Assembly (NCBI GenBank): GCA_012295275.1
Contig: CM022671.1
Coordinates: forward strand, 21,072,822 to 21,136,821
DNA: 64,000 bases
From: Chrysomallon squamiferum
Lineage: Eukaryota > Mollusca > Gastropoda > Neomphalida > Peltospiridae
Direction: 5' to 3'
The position numbers and the translations under genes are program-made. The first letter of the stretch is position 1, and the number at the start of each line of letters is the position of its first letter. Below the pieces are notes generated by a model. That model was given only the letters and a program-made list of their open reading frames with translations, was not told the DNA's origin and ran no database searches. Shown here one piece after another: positions 1 through 12,631 of the stretch.

Positions 1-3000
1 ATTCATCATGATTATATGAGGAAGCAATTTAATAATATAATAATGTTGTCTTCGCCATAATAATTATTATTTGACACGTTACTGACAACATCTGGCGTAA
101 TAACATTTACCTGCAAATAAAATATTTGTCAGTTTTATTAATCCTAAACATTTTGTGTTAAGAGATGTTGATGTATCACTGCAGTTATGTAGACTATTTA
201 AACTAAAATAAAATAAAAATTCAGAAATTTAGCGTAACAATGAAATTTCTGTTATAACGGTACTTGTTATGTTTTTGTTCTTTCTTATGTGTATATCAGC
301 GTCGTTCCCGGTCAGATGAAACAGAGCTGTAGATCTGGTGGGAAGAATGAATCTGTTACATAAGCATTTCATGTTAAAAATATTAAAAGTTTGAGAATTT
401 ACAAAATTCCGCTAAAGAAATGTAATTTTGAACTTATAACATTATTCATACACTCGCTTCCTTTTAAATTTGATACTTGGTACCAAATGTTATACTTTCT
501 GTCAGATGTATGCAATCATTACGATAATCTGACATGGTTGTTCTCCTGCATGTAAATGTTTTGACTTCTATTTTGTTTTTTTTTTTTTGTTTTTAGTTTT
601 TAATAAAACCTTTCCATTAGATTTTCTTTTTACAAATTAGTCATCATGTTTTATAACGAATAGCTTTTGTACTTATTTTCATTATTGTTATTGCTACCTT
701 TACTATACTGTTTATAAACACACAAAAACGTGTTTAAATAATGATTGATTATTTTAGGAATTGTTAATATAAAATTTATATTTATGCGGGTCTGCAGCAT
801 TCATTTATTATTATAATTATTTATTTATTATTATGCTGATAGTTTCAAACTACTAACAATCGTTCATATTTTACTGAAAATACACTGCCCATTATATTGT
901 TTCACTGTCTTTTTGTATACAAGTATATAAGCTTAAGTTTGCTTTTGTTTTGAAATTATCGATCAGTAATTGTCAGTTGATCTTTAAATTATTTATATAA
1001 GATCCATTATTTTTAATTTGAACATTTTCAACATATCTGTATACAAATGATTAAAATTATCTAGCCATTTATAAAATTAAATATGGATATTTGTATACTT
1101 TAAGGTTACAATTAATAATACTTTGTTTTTAATGAGAATAATTTGTACGTTTTATGTGTATTATTTTAAATATATCATTAATTTTTAAATTTTGAATATG
1201 ATTGTTTCTAGTGTCACTGAAATTAAAATTTTACAGAATAAAACATTTTAACCTTTTAAGAGTAATTTATTTATTATTATTTTTTTAATGTAAATGTTTA
1301 ATGAATTTTTATCAATAATTAATAATGTACATAGGTTTTTTGTCAAAAACAAAACTAAAAATACATTATTGTTGAAAGCTGAACTATTTTTGTAATACTC
1401 GATCTTATGTGCATTAGCAAAAAATAAATATAAATTTTAGTACATTTAATAATTCATTTACATTTTTAAAAATTGTTTTATATGCTGATGCTAAAGGACA
1501 AACAAATAGAATTTAACAAAATTTAATTATCTGGCAAGTATATCACAATAAATTTCAGCCAAATTTGTTTTTAAACTCTTTAAATCTATAGGCTGAAAGT
1601 GACAAGTATTAGTAAAGAAAACATTTAGCCTCTGGAAAATATTTTTTGTCCATTTTTTAAATACAAATATTTAATTTTTCTTAATTAACATTATAAACTG
1701 CAGTTTCTTTTATAATGTGAAAAACAGAAAATAAAAACCAAAAAGAAATCATCACTTAAATTCAAAGCAACCATCTTTCCTTTTATTAAAAAAAAAATAA
1801 TAATAATAAAATAAAATAACGAAATATAAATAAAAAGTTAAAAAAAGTTATTTGCTTCAACAAATTCATTTCCATCATTACAGTGAAAACACCAAAAAAT
1901 ATTTTAATGAATAACAATAAAAAGACACAAATAAAACTGGTGAACTGTCTTTATTATTCACATGCATCACAGAACTGGGTACACACAATAAGATACAATA
2001 TGAAGCACTTAAAAACAATGAATAGAAGATGTATTCTTGGTTATTTAATAACAGTTTACTACATTCACATTTTGAGCTATTTTAAACTATTAAAAAACCA
2101 AACGAATCCAAACAAACTATCATTTGAAGAGGAATTTAATGGAACACATTGTATTTGGTTAAACAGCTTATTGCACATTTACCTCGAAACAAGTGGAAAC
2201 AAAAAAATCATATATTTTACCAGTGTTAAAAATGCCATTACTATAATTTGAAGAAAATTAATATCGACAGTAGTATATACTTTGTTTAGTTCGAAATGCT
2301 ATTAATATAGCCTGAACAAAATTAATATTGACATTAATATATACTCTAGCAGTATGTAGTTCAAAATGCTGTTAATACAGTTTTAAGAAAATATGGAAAA
2401 AGGTGAGCTTTCAAGACATTTTCACTTATTCTATATACTTTACTTTCAAACAAAATTATATACACATATACAAACAAATATACATACACAATGTGTACTA
2501 ATATATTGTATATGTCACATATATGCACTGAATATTTTTCTTCATGTTATAAAATATTGGACAGGCTATTTTAAATTTTCACAAAATACCACCTATAAAA
2601 CCTTTTGCATTCATCAGTTTCTGATGAACATACAATTTTCTGTGTTGGGTATATTTTAATAGTATTTTAAAATATTAATATCACAATATAAAAGTAGTTT
2701 TCAATTTAAATGTTACTAGCTATTAAATTACCTATGCATACATGATTTTCATTAAAAACCAGCCTATTTATTTATAAAAAAAAAAAACTTTTTTTTTTTC
2801 ATTTTAATAATAAAATAACAGATGTTAAGACCTTGATTTACTTTTATTTACACACAATCACACATGACAACAAATAAATATATATAATTATGTAACAACA
2901 CAAACATAATTACTGACAAACATTTTACACAATATCTAACAAAATGTTTGTTAGCACATAATTTTTAAGAAATCTAAGAAACGACTTCTGTATTACAGGT

Positions 3001-3811
3001 ACCTTAACTTTGTTTTTAAAACAGCCAGGGCCAACCACGTTTAGAAATTTTAGAACTGAACTACATACTCTGAAACCAGATATTAAGTATGTTTAGACAA
3101 AAACCCACCTGACTTTTAATCCCCGTTTTGGATTCAAAATGTACTTATTTAGAAAACAGAAATTATTAATAGTATGGGAAAAAATGTCTGTATTTAAAAT
3201 TAAAACCATCTTGCTATAATCATTGTTTAAAAGTGTAATAAGACCTCCCAATAAAACTGTTGCTACTAATAACTCTTCATTAAAAATCAGTGGGCAACCT
3301 AAGAAATGAAGAAAATTAATAATTTTAATTTCTTTACCTGTGTATATTTCATGTGTACTTTAAAATTTGAATGTCCTATTATTAATATAGTTAACTATCT
3401 TTTAAAAACTATTTCTGTTTTTAATTAAATTCACAAAAGGCTCAGAAATCCTAACCACTCAACATTAAATTATTGATCTTCAGGTAAGTAACATTTAGTT
3501 TTTGTGCCAAATACATGTATATTTAAAATAAAACAGAAACCTAACCATTGTATTATTTCTATTAATACTTGGTAATCGCTGCCATGTGACACCTACATAC
3601 TGTCTAGCTAAAGGGAACAAGACAAACTGAAAATTTCTTAGACTTCTATAATCTTGATTTGTGTGTTTGCACAGAAAAAAAAAAAAAAAAAAAGAAGAAA
3701 AATAATAATAATAATAATAAAAATAATAACAAATAAATAAATAATAATAATAATAAAAATCAATATATTATAATAAAATAACAATGGTCATTAAAACTAA
3801 AGTTCTCTGTT
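1..3811. other. AT-rich non-coding flank; right part probably FZR1 3' UTR
   Basis: No ORF here looks like a real protein; the two open frames near 1883-2251 and 2393-2659 have AT-driven composition (Asn, Ile, Tyr, Lys, His) and no recognisable motif. The stretch is mostly A/T homopolymers and short AAT/AAAT runs. The part nearest 3812 should hold the 3' UTR of the minus-strand FZR1 gene, but I could not choose one poly(A) signal. An AATAAA near 602 on the plus strand could end a plus-strand gene lying left of the window; there is no other support for that. Confidence 0.5.
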
Positions 3812-5266
3812 CTATCGTATGCGGGTAAACAAATTAAGAACAGACTTAGATTCTTTTGTAGATCGCGTCTTGCTAAAAACATTCCAGAAGCGAAGAGTCT
3901 CATCACCAGCACCTGTTACAATGGCTTCTCCATCAGGTGACATTGCCAAATACAGCACTCTGTAAGAATGACCAGTCAGTTTGGCTATCTGCACCAGGGA
4001 GGGATACTTCCAGACTAGAATCTGATTCTGAGAGTAACCGTGGGTGCTGACCAGTTCATTAGAATGTTTTGACCATGCGAGATTGCACACCTGAGACCCA
4101 GTGTCGACACACTGCAGTGGCTGCCCTGTAAGCGTGTTCCAAAAACGAATGCACCTGTCAGCAGTGCCTCCTCCACTCGCTAGTAATCCATGCTGATGTG
4201 GAGACCATGCAATGGCTTTCACTGCTGCCAGGTGTTCACAGTACGTATTCATTGGATTGACACTTGTCATGTTCCACACAAACAGTCTATTGTCATTACC
4301 ACCAGAAGCCATGTGCTGGTGGTCAGGTGACCACTTGAGGCCACAAACCTCTTGCCGATGACCACTGAGCTTTCTTTCCGGTGCGAGGCTCGGAGTTCGA
4401 ATGTCTCGCTGGAGTATAAGTCTGTCGCGGCTTCCCGATGATAAAATATCTCCATTCCACGCAAGAGCACCAACGCGGGCAGTGTGTCCTTCGAGTGTGT
4501 TTATTTTTTTGTTCACAGCTACATCCCAAATCTGAACATAGCCTTTGTGTGTTCCCACAGCAACCAAGTTACCACTGACTCGATCTGACCAAGATACTGA
4601 TGTAACCGAGTCCCCATCCTGAGAGAGATCACAAAGTCTTGTGACCTGACTCGTGCAAGCACTCCACAGATAAACAGAGGTACCCAACCCCACAGACAGT
4701 ACATTCTGTGAAGACCAGTCAACAAGGTTCAGATAAAAATCATCCTGAAGTTCAGGTGCATCTAAAACTTTAAAAGGAATTTTGGAGATCTTACGTACAG
4801 CTTTTCTTGGTGACCGAAGTAGTTTTTGGCTCTTACTACCAACTGGGGAAAGAGAATAAGGTGAGGCATCACAAGCATCTGGGTTCCTCCTTGGAACAGT
4901 ATATCTAAAAAAATTCTTACTCTCCTTAAGAACAAGTGGACTGCCTTCATCAGACTGCTGGTCCTTTAGATCATCGATGCCAGCAGAAAGTAACTCATTT
5001 TTAAGCAAACATGAATAAGCAAAACCATCTTTAGTAGTGTCACTGTTTGGCTCCTTTGCTTTTCGAACCTGTCCTGGAAATGTAGCAGGACTTTCTGGTG
5101 CTACATTGAAATTGATGTGCCATGATGCACCAGCTCTACTTGGAATAAATCTGTCACCATACTTTTCCTTCACTGGAGATGCAACTGGACTTGCCAAAGG
5201 TGATGAAAATGGAGAAAGCTGGCCATTCTGTTGTCGTAATAGACGCTTTTCATAATCAGGATCCAT
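3812..5266 (-). CDS. FZR1: Fizzy-related protein (Cdh1/FZR1), APC/C co-activator
   Basis: An intact 484-residue WD40 protein that activates the anaphase-promoting complex in late mitosis and G1 and recruits KEN/D-box substrates. Seen: start MDPDYEKRLLRQ as in metazoan Cdh1; C-box DRFIPSR at residues 38-44; a cluster of Ser-Pro (CDK-type) sites at about 18-31; conserved SPYSLSP and KISKIPFKVLDAPELQDD segments before the propeller; seven WD40 blades from about residue 170; and the terminal Ile-Arg (IR) tail that docks on APC/C TPR subunits. The N-terminal segment between MDPDYEKRLLRQ and the C-box is shorter than in vertebrates. A two-residue insertion (Val-Ser) lies in the SDRVSGNLVAVG blade. 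Odd: the whole CDS is one exon, although a textbook 3' splice site (tttttag-type) ends exactly at the ATG, implying a 5' UTR intron. Cdh1 rather than Cdc20 is clear from the C-box and C-terminal sequence. Confidence 0.97.
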   Translation of the reverse strand: MDPDYEKRLLRQQNGQLSPFSSPLASPVASPVKEKYGDRFIPSRAGASWHINFNVAPESPATFPGQVRKAKEPNSDTTKDGFAYSCLLKNELLSAGIDDLKDQQSDEGSPLVLKESKNFFRYTVPRRNPDACDASPYSLSPVGSKSQKLLRSPRKAVRKISKIPFKVLDAPELQDDFYLNLVDWSSQNVLSVGLGTSVYLWSACTSQVTRLCDLSQDGDSVTSVSWSDRVSGNLVAVGTHKGYVQIWDVAVNKKINTLEGHTARVGALAWNGDILSSGSRDRLILQRDIRTPSLAPERKLSGHRQEVCGLKWSPDHQHMASGGNDNRLFVWNMTSVNPMNTYCEHLAAVKAIAWSPHQHGLLASGGGTADRCIRFWNTLTGQPLQCVDTGSQVCNLAWSKHSNELVSTHGYSQNQILVWKYPSLVQIAKLTGHSYRVLYLAMSPDGEAIVTGAGDETLRFWNVFSKTRSTKESKSVLNLFTRIR

Positions 5267-5273
5267 CTAAAAT
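5267..5273 (-). promoter_or_regulatory. 3' splice acceptor directly abutting the FZR1 start codon
   Basis: On the minus strand the sequence reads ...atcaatattttag followed at once by ATGGATCC. The AG is at 5267-5268 and the ATG at 5264-5266. This is a good acceptor with a T-rich tract. It suggests the first exon is entirely 5' UTR and lies to the right, perhaps ending near 5753 (CAG followed by GTTTGT on the minus strand). That distal exon is not proven. Confidence 0.55.
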
Positions 5274-6085
5274 ATTGATTTTATTTTAAATAAACTATTT
5301 TAAATTACATAATCTTTAAGCAAGGTAAAATAATTTTTTGTATTAGATCATCAACATAATAGGTAAAATATACGTAACTGTAAACCCCATCTGTAAATCA
5401 TAAAAGTTAATTATTTTTCAAAATAATATAAAAAATATTTTTTTAACTTTAAGATGATCTGGAGAAATAAATAAATAAATACATCCCTGAAAAATTTGTT
5501 TGAGACAAGTTATAATTCTATTAAAATAATAATATTCTAAAAACAAAGATTTCTAACATTCTATTTAAAAATAGGTTCATTTATAATATATTTTCCATAA
5601 CAAGTAATAATAATAATAATAATAAAATAACTGAATAAATTAAATACTAGGAAACAGAAAAATAGCATTCGTGCCATATCCATCATCACTGTTGAGTGTT
5701 GGGTTTTCCTTTTCAAAATAACGGACTTTTTCTTACTAAAATGTACAAACCTGAAGCCTGGTTCAAAATCTAATACCGTGTTTAAAAGAAAATGTATAAT
5801 TTTTTTACGTATTGCTGTCTAAGTATAGATTAAAATAAACATTTCTTTCGCCACCAAATAAAGTCTTAAAAATGCGTTTAACAAAGATTTGACCTAAAAA
5901 TGGCGTCAGGAAAATTAGACAAATCTGTACATCGTGTTACGCTACAAAGACCAGCAATTGAACCTCTCAGACCAGTCTATTTGGGTACCAGCTATTTCAC
6001 GGATCTTAATGAGCTTCTATTATTTTGTTCTTTTTTCGACCAACATAACAAATAAGGCTAATTATTACTAATCAACAGCAACGGC

Positions 6086-6150
<65 letters not shown>

Positions 6151-6654
6151 TCTTAACAAAAACCAACTAAAACTACAATTAATTAATATTATCATATAAC
6201 GATATAGCCTACACATAAATTAGAGCTAGAATAATAAAAATAAAAATTATGATTACTAAATTAGTCTAGCTGTGTTTTAGAAACGTTAATTAATGATTTA
6301 TTATTTATTTATTTATTAACTAATTCTGTATGTGTTTGCATTTGTATTTATATGTGTGTGTGTGTGTGGTGAGCGCGCGTTTTTGTCTGTAGACCTGTAC
6401 AATCTTAGTGTAAAACATACGTCTTAAAGACATTTAACTACCATTTTCTTTATTCATTTTTTTTCAGTAATAAGAATGTTTATTAATACAATTAATAACT
6501 AAATTTTAATTAAAAAAAAATTGTATATAATTTTACTTGTTTTAATTCACTTAATATATTTCATTTGCATAATTTGTTTTTATGATAATTAAAAAATAAA
6601 CAAATAAATAAATAAATAAGTTTTAATATTTTCTAATATTATATTGTTCTTGTT

Positions 6655-6692
<38 letters not shown>

Positions 6693-6716
6693 TATTATTA
6701 TTATTATTATTATTAC
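6655..6716. repeat. (AAT)n fused to (ATT)n, self-complementary microsatellite
   Basis: A run of ATA/AAT triplets passes directly into a run of ATT triplets, so the two halves are inverted complements and can fold into one long hairpin. Confidence 0.8.
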
Positions 6717-7211
6717 TGTTGTTGTTGTTATTGTTGTTACTGTTGTCGTTGTTATTTTTTGATGCTATTTGATTGTCATTGTAGTTGTTATTTTTAACAA
6801 ATTCTATTAATGGTGGCAGTAGTTGTGTTGTTGATGCTAATGCTGTGTCTTTGAGAATAAACATAATTATGATATTTTGTACTATTATTACAGTTATTGT
6901 GTTATCAACATTAAATCATAACCATTATTAACAGAAAATCCGTTTATTTTTTTATTATCATCGTTACATATATATTGTTGTTCGCGTTATTGATAATAAA
7001 AAACACCAAAACCAAACCAAACAAGCAAAGCAACAACAAACATAAAAAGCCACAAAAAACAAACAAAAAGTAAAGCAAATAAAACAACAAACAACAAAAA
7101 CACCACCAACAACTAACAACAAACAACAACATAAAAAACATACATACATATATACGTACATTCATACGTACGTACGTAGATACAATACAGTTCAAACATA
7201 TATACATACAT

Positions 7212-7217
7212 CACACA

Positions 7218-7251
<34 letters not shown>
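7212..7251. repeat. (CA)n microsatellite
   Basis: Nearly uninterrupted CA dinucleotides with one CATA interruption. Confidence 0.9.
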
Positions 7252-7256
<5 letters not shown>

Positions 7257-8086
7257 TTATATATGCACATTTAATTATAGGTACACGTCATAAGCACTGG
7301 ACATTTCTTAATCACCTTGTGTAAGCTACTAAAACTGTGCTTGAGACAGCTGACCTAGAAAAAAAATCTAAACGATCTTACAGTGACTGAGATTTGATTA
7401 ACACACAAAAGACAGGAGATAGCGAACAATCTCCAACAACAGAAGTTGAGATAAAACAGAGATACTGACATCAGCCTCAAAAAGAAAAGACAAATTACAG
7501 CTACAGAGGGCAGGATTTAACAATAAACTGAAAACAATTACTGCACAGTCTTACATTCAGAGGGAAGGGCTATACATTTGAATTCAGTTATTATACGGTT
7601 CATACAGCTTGTTAAATAGGTTCTTCAACATTTTTGATAGCAGAGAGCCTCACGATTTCGAAGTATTTAAGTTCACTCAGCAGCTTAGGGAGACTACGTG
7701 GACAATAACAGCAACCCTCTAGAAGAAGCTGTATAGCACAAGAAGTAATCTACTGAACAGAATCGTTCATCGTCACTGCTGGCCTTGACGTATGGTCAAC
7801 AAGCAAAGGAAAAAAAAATATAATTTAAACTCAGATTTAAGTTTAAATGTGATGACAATGAAAACAAAAATACCTGTAGATTTGCCACTGATATAAATTT
7901 TAAAAGTATTTTGATATTAAATGCCAGTTTATTGATGATCAAATTCTGTTAATAATAACTTTCGTCATGTACGTTATTTATGTTTTAGATATCAGATTCA
8001 GTCATTACCTTTGCTATCGTATGACGAGTTTAGTTAACTGATTTTATAAATTTCTTTTAAAATGCACACCTCTTCATCCAGACAAA

Positions 8087-8128
8087 AAATAAAATAAAAT
8101 AAAATAAAATAAAATAAAATAAAATAAA
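8087..8128. repeat. (AAAAT)n pentanucleotide array
   Basis: About eight perfect copies of AAAAT/TAAAA. Confidence 0.85.
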
Positions 8129-8542
8129 AATAGTAATAATAATCCACACAAGAAAAAGAAAAAAGAAATATATAAAAACTGATATGTTTATTACTTCGAT
8201 CAGTTTCGAACACATTCCAAATTGATAAATATAAATTATTCAGTTTAAGGAAACTGCATTGTATTGTGATAAAAAAGAAAAAACAAAAAAAAAACAACAA
8301 ACAAATAAATTATTTCTCAATCAATACAGACTTTCTATAATTGAATATGATCCTTATTTTTTCAAGTAAAAAGCAAAATAAACTAAATCTAATACAGTTT
8401 ATATGCAGTAAAGAAACAGATGTAGGTCACACAAAGTTTTATAATATAATATTATATACATGTATTAACCAAATAAATATTCATTTAAAAAATATTTGGT
8501 CTTTTTTTACAATGCGGTAGAAATGTTTTCAGAGATCTTTCA

Positions 8543-8583
<41 letters not shown>

Positions 8584-8756
8584 GCAGAAGCAAAGCACAT
8601 ACATCTTTTTTATCGGACATGTTCTTTTAAAAGAAAATACACGAGGAAAAAAACTCTATTTGCAGATGTTAAAATATCCAGAAAATATCATATCTATATT
8701 AAAAGATACCGCAGAGAAAAATGTCAAAATATTTATCAGAAATAAGCATGATTTTT

Positions 8757-8759
<3 letters not shown>

Positions 8760-8828
<69 letters not shown>
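8760..8828. repeat. (GT)n microsatellite
   Basis: More than 30 consecutive GT dinucleotides. Confidence 0.95.
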
Positions 8829-8832
<4 letters not shown>

Positions 8833-9259
8833 ATCAGATTTCACTTTTCTAAAATTTCAAATTAATAGTTACTTCCGTTGGACACGGAAATACTTTTAAA
8901 TATATTTCTGAGAATCCTACTAACAATTGCATATAATTGTTGTTAACAATTTAAGTGAAAATATTTACAACTTTTAATAAAACAATGAATAGATAAACAA
9001 GTAAATATTTAAGTGAGTAAGTAAATAAATAAGCACAAAGAAAACACTCCAGAACAAAGTTATAAAAGTATCTGAATCAACATTATCTTCCAGACATATA
9101 AACAATATTATCAGATTCCTTTGTTCTTGAGTTCATGAAGTCATTCGTGGAGTAGTCGCAAAACCAAAGAAAAAAAAAAATAATAAAAAAAAATAAATAA
9201 ATATAAATAAATAAATAAAAAAATTAAGAAGAATAAAGGTAAAGTTTCTTTTACTCTGT

Positions 9260-10120
9260 TTACTGAATTTTGTTCTTCGAGTTTTTGATATTAGGTCGTG
9301 GAATTTCTTTCTCGAAGTTAAAGTCATACGGAGTCACTAGCTGAACAGTTTTCTTGTATGTCCAGTATGGAGTCATTATGCAGGTAATTGCCGGAGACAG
9401 AATGCAGATTATGATTAAAATCGACGGAGGCATATATTGCCATATGTGTGTCCAGTTCTTATAAATATTGTATATGAAGTAGATTTCGACGATATTCCTG
9501 CAGTGGAATATATGAACAAGAATATACTGGTTGATCAGCCAAACCATTGTTCGTTCTTTTCGGCATTTCAGCAGAATCCAACTCAACGCAGAGAAAGGGG
9601 TGCTGCCTTCAAGAAGAAGACCTTTGACGAAAAGCGAATGCGAAATGTCTGAATTGAGGACCAGAAGGCTGTAGATTAGACAGATCCAGTGGTGTATATG
9701 TAACAACATACTAAACGAACTGAACAGGAAATCGGAAAGACCGAGAGCAAACGATTCAAACAGGAAAAATCCTACGGTAGCCGTAACCGCAAAATGAGAG
9801 GTCTGTGACGTTCCGAAAACAACATCGTTGTCAAATTCTTTGTGAACGAAGACTCCCCATATTCCAACGAGTGTAAAGTAAATTCCATAGGATGCTCTGA
9901 CTGTAGCCAGATTCCAAAATACTTTTTGTTTTGCCACCAGCTGTCTGTAGTTGTCAATATAAGAAGACAGCAAAGCAGACGACACGAAAAGCACAATGCA
10001 TGTCACTAACGAACAAAATGTTAAAATCAGTTTGGTACTTGTTTTCGTAAAATCCACCTTCATCAGAAACGGAAAAAACCATTCCAGTGGTTCACAAGTG
10101 AGATATTCTTCACAATTCAT
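9260..10120 (-). CDS. CLN8: CLN8 homologue, TLC-domain ER membrane protein
   Basis: An intact 286-residue multi-pass membrane protein with the TRAM-LAG1-CLN8 fold. In vertebrates CLN8 is an ER-to-Golgi cargo receptor for lysosomal enzymes, and its loss causes neuronal ceroid lipofuscinosis. Seen: the CLN8 signature YRQLVAKQKVFWNLA (58-72) followed by an R-A-x-x-G-I segment; the paired histidines HH (143-144) of the TLC core; STPF (173-176) followed by SWILLK; H-I-F-H-C-R (203-208); and PYWTYKKT..L..P.D.NF (251-269). The length equals the human protein. The last five residues, KNKIQ, fit a KxKxx COPI retrieval signal, as expected for an ER-cycling receptor. The CDS is a single exon. The first methionine gives a family-length protein, and no acceptor lies just upstream. 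CLN8 is a better fit than the paralogous TLCD proteins because of the C-terminal block. Confidence 0.93.
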   Translation of the reverse strand: MNCEEYLTCEPLEWFFPFLMKVDFTKTSTKLILTFCSLVTCIVLFVSSALLSSYIDNYRQLVAKQKVFWNLATVRASYGIYFTLVGIWGVFVHKEFDNDVVFGTSQTSHFAVTATVGFFLFESFALGLSDFLFSSFSMLLHIHHWICLIYSLLVLNSDISHSLFVKGLLLEGSTPFSALSWILLKCRKERTMVWLINQYILVHIFHCRNIVEIYFIYNIYKNWTHIWQYMPPSILIIICILSPAITCIMTPYWTYKKTVQLVTPYDFNFEKEIPRPNIKNSKNKIQ

Positions 10121-10369
10121 TTTTTATGATTATTTATTATTATTATTTTTTTTTATGAAGAAAGGAATAACATTCACCAAACTAGTCAGGTACTTTAGCA
10201 CAAGTCTATGTCATTTACAGAACAAGATGTCTGTTTTGCATTCCTTTAAAACTTTTATCGACAGTAGCACGCTTTTGTTCACCTATAGTGCATATACTTA
10301 ATTAAAACCACAGCTGACAGTGTTTTGTACCAACTTATCATCAACTGATTTGAGAGTAATCACGCGCCG

Positions 10370-10380
10370 TATTTATATAT
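10370..10380 (-). promoter_or_regulatory. TATA box of the CLN8 gene (predicted)
   Basis: On the minus strand the sequence reads TATATAAATA followed by CGGCGCG, 250 bp upstream of the CLN8 ATG and in the right orientation. A start about 30 bp downstream would give an unspliced leader of roughly 220 nt. Inference from motif and position only. Confidence 0.45.
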
Positions 10381-10527
10381 CGAATTCGGCCAACAATAAA
10401 TCATGTGTTCAGTAACTGTGGAATGTTATCTCTGTGTCTGTGAAAGTTTAACACAGCGTTAAACAGTTACATTTGTTATTCCTTGGTACACAAATGGAAA
10501 TTCGCTTTATTCGTGATGAATATCTTA

Positions 10528-10569
<42 letters not shown>

Positions 10570-11207
10570 ACTCCACAAATTTCATAAATTGTTTTGCAAT
10601 ACCTATCTCTCTGTGTATCTATCTATTTATGTCGTCTGTCTATCTTCTCTTCATCCATCCGTCTGTTTATCCATCAACTGATATACTGGAGTCTCTCAAT
10701 GAATGAGTTTTTCTTACATACTCCCTCTCCAAGACATCACAAGAAACTTTTTAATGGCAGTTTTCTGCTCAAATACGAGGTATCCGAAAACATTAATTGT
10801 TTCTCTAATTATATATACATCTAACATAGTTTGTTTGTTATCTACCGCGTGACAGTCATCTTTAGATAAAACAATAGATATACAGTTTTATAAAGTCAAA
10901 CTCGGAGATAACGTGCGCACACAAAGAATCATTAATGAGAAAATTGCAGCTCAGTGTGATGTATGGTAGTACTCATCTACCTAGGTGCAGTCATTCACTG
11001 GCTTCCTTTCTCACATTAGTATTATTATTATTTAATAAAGTGTAAAGGTTTGTTTTTAAAATGTGTGGATATGTGATTAAAAACAACAACGACGACCAAA
11101 AAACAACAACAACAACAGCAAAAACAATAATAATAAAGCAAACAAACATACAAAAATAAACCCCCACTAATACAATTAATTTTTTGATTACAGAAAAATG
11201 CTGCCAT

Positions 11208-11231
11208 TTCTTCTTCTTCTTCTTCTTCTTC

Positions 11232-11288
<57 letters not shown>
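11208..11288. repeat. Compound (TTC)n-(TTA)n tract
   Basis: About eight TTC triplets followed by about 19 TTA triplets. Confidence 0.9.
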
Positions 11289-11289
<1 letters not shown>

Positions 11290-12631
11290 TGTTGCTGTCG
11301 TTATTCCTTGTTGTTATTGTGGTTATTGTTGTTGTCATTGTTGTCATTGTTCTTTTATTTTCTATCATCTTATTTACTTTATTAGTAATTGCGTTTCACA
11401 TTGAAAAATTAATTTATATTGAATTACGAATTAAAACTTAATTTATTTTTTATTATTATTTAAAGATTCCATTATTTTTAAAGATGAATTAATTCCTTTC
11501 GATTATAATTTAAAACTTAATTTATTTTACGTTAATATTCATTAATTTTTAACAAGTTTCAAAATTTATTTGACTTTTCTGCCAGACATCAAATGTCACA
11601 ATGACTCCATCCGACTGGAACTGTCTCAGAAATGTATATACAGCACTGAAATCACTCTTCTACAGTTGCTCGTGCAAAGTCCATGTTATATCTGCAAGTT
11701 ATTAACTCATTTTTGATGTCCATAGGTAGACAACCAAATATAAATGTCTATAATGATTTGTACCTAGTCACACATTCTTTTAATATGAGTAAACCATGTT
11801 TTGTTGGATCGTTTACCTGAAACAGTGTTCAGTGACCTGGGAAATTCTGTTTTCATTCCTTATGCATAGAAACACAGAGGAAAAAAAAAAAAAAAAAAAA
11901 AAGGTTTAAAAATTCAGAACAAAAATGATGAGACTGAGATATGGGCGGAAAGAGAGTATTTCTGTTACTTGTAACCACTGTACTACCACTACAAGTACAA
12001 CTACTACATCTACTACTACGGCTACAACTATAACTATTACTAGTGCTACCACTGTTTCTAAGTTATTATTAATCTTTCAATTAATTAATTATCCAGTGAC
12101 ATTCAATTTACAATGAAAGATAAATTTTGGATCGATAATGTGAACAATGTATTTATTTTATACTTTTCCTTTTTGTATATTTGAGTTGTACTCAAACTTC
12201 AAAATATGAGTAAAACTATTTTCAGCTGACTTGAATTTGCTTACTATACAGTAACATGCCTTTACATGAAATCATGACTTCCAATTCTTCTGAATATTTG
12301 CTAAATCAAAGTGTTTAGATTAAAATTCTATAAACCAAACAATTTTTAATTAATGTTACCAAAGTCCATCCATAAATTATTTTCGCTTTCCTTTTTATGT
12401 TTTTATCTCCCTGTTCAAAGTCCAAATATTAAAAATAAATCTAAAGAGAGGAATTTGTTCCAAACAAATATGTCTACACTCAACACGAGATAAACTGAAG
12501 CCTTGGCCTTTGAACCGTGAGATGTTGGAATGACCCGTGAAGTAAGCAGACAGTTTGTAATCTTCTTAATTCTTTAGGACACATTGTCTGGACTACTGTA
12601 CATATTTTCATATAAATACACGTAATGTCAG

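Larger units (their letters stand above)
5274..9259. other. Intergenic/UTR region between FZR1 and CLN8
   Basis: No convincing coding exon. It holds (AAT)n tracts (about 6088-6150 and 6655-6716), a (CA)n tract (7212-7251), an AAAAT pentanucleotide array (about 8087-8128), poly(T) (8545-8579) and a long (GT)n (8760-8828). A GACGCCATTTTT (YY1-like) motif on the minus strand near 5893-5905 could mark the FZR1 transcription start. The piece 7260-7810 is of ordinary complexity and free of simple repeats, but has no ORF; it may be distal CLN8 3' UTR or an old element. Confidence 0.4.

Noticed and set aside
1883-2659. Two open frames of 122 and 88 codons in the left flank
   Set aside because: Composition simply reflects AT-rich DNA; no motif, no Kozak or splice context.
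4267-5255. Other-frame ORFs overlapping FZR1
   Set aside because: Shadows of the FZR1 CDS without independent features.
10991-11441. Long Asn-rich and Leu/Ile-rich open frames on both strands
   Set aside because: They are translations of the TTC/TTA microsatellite.
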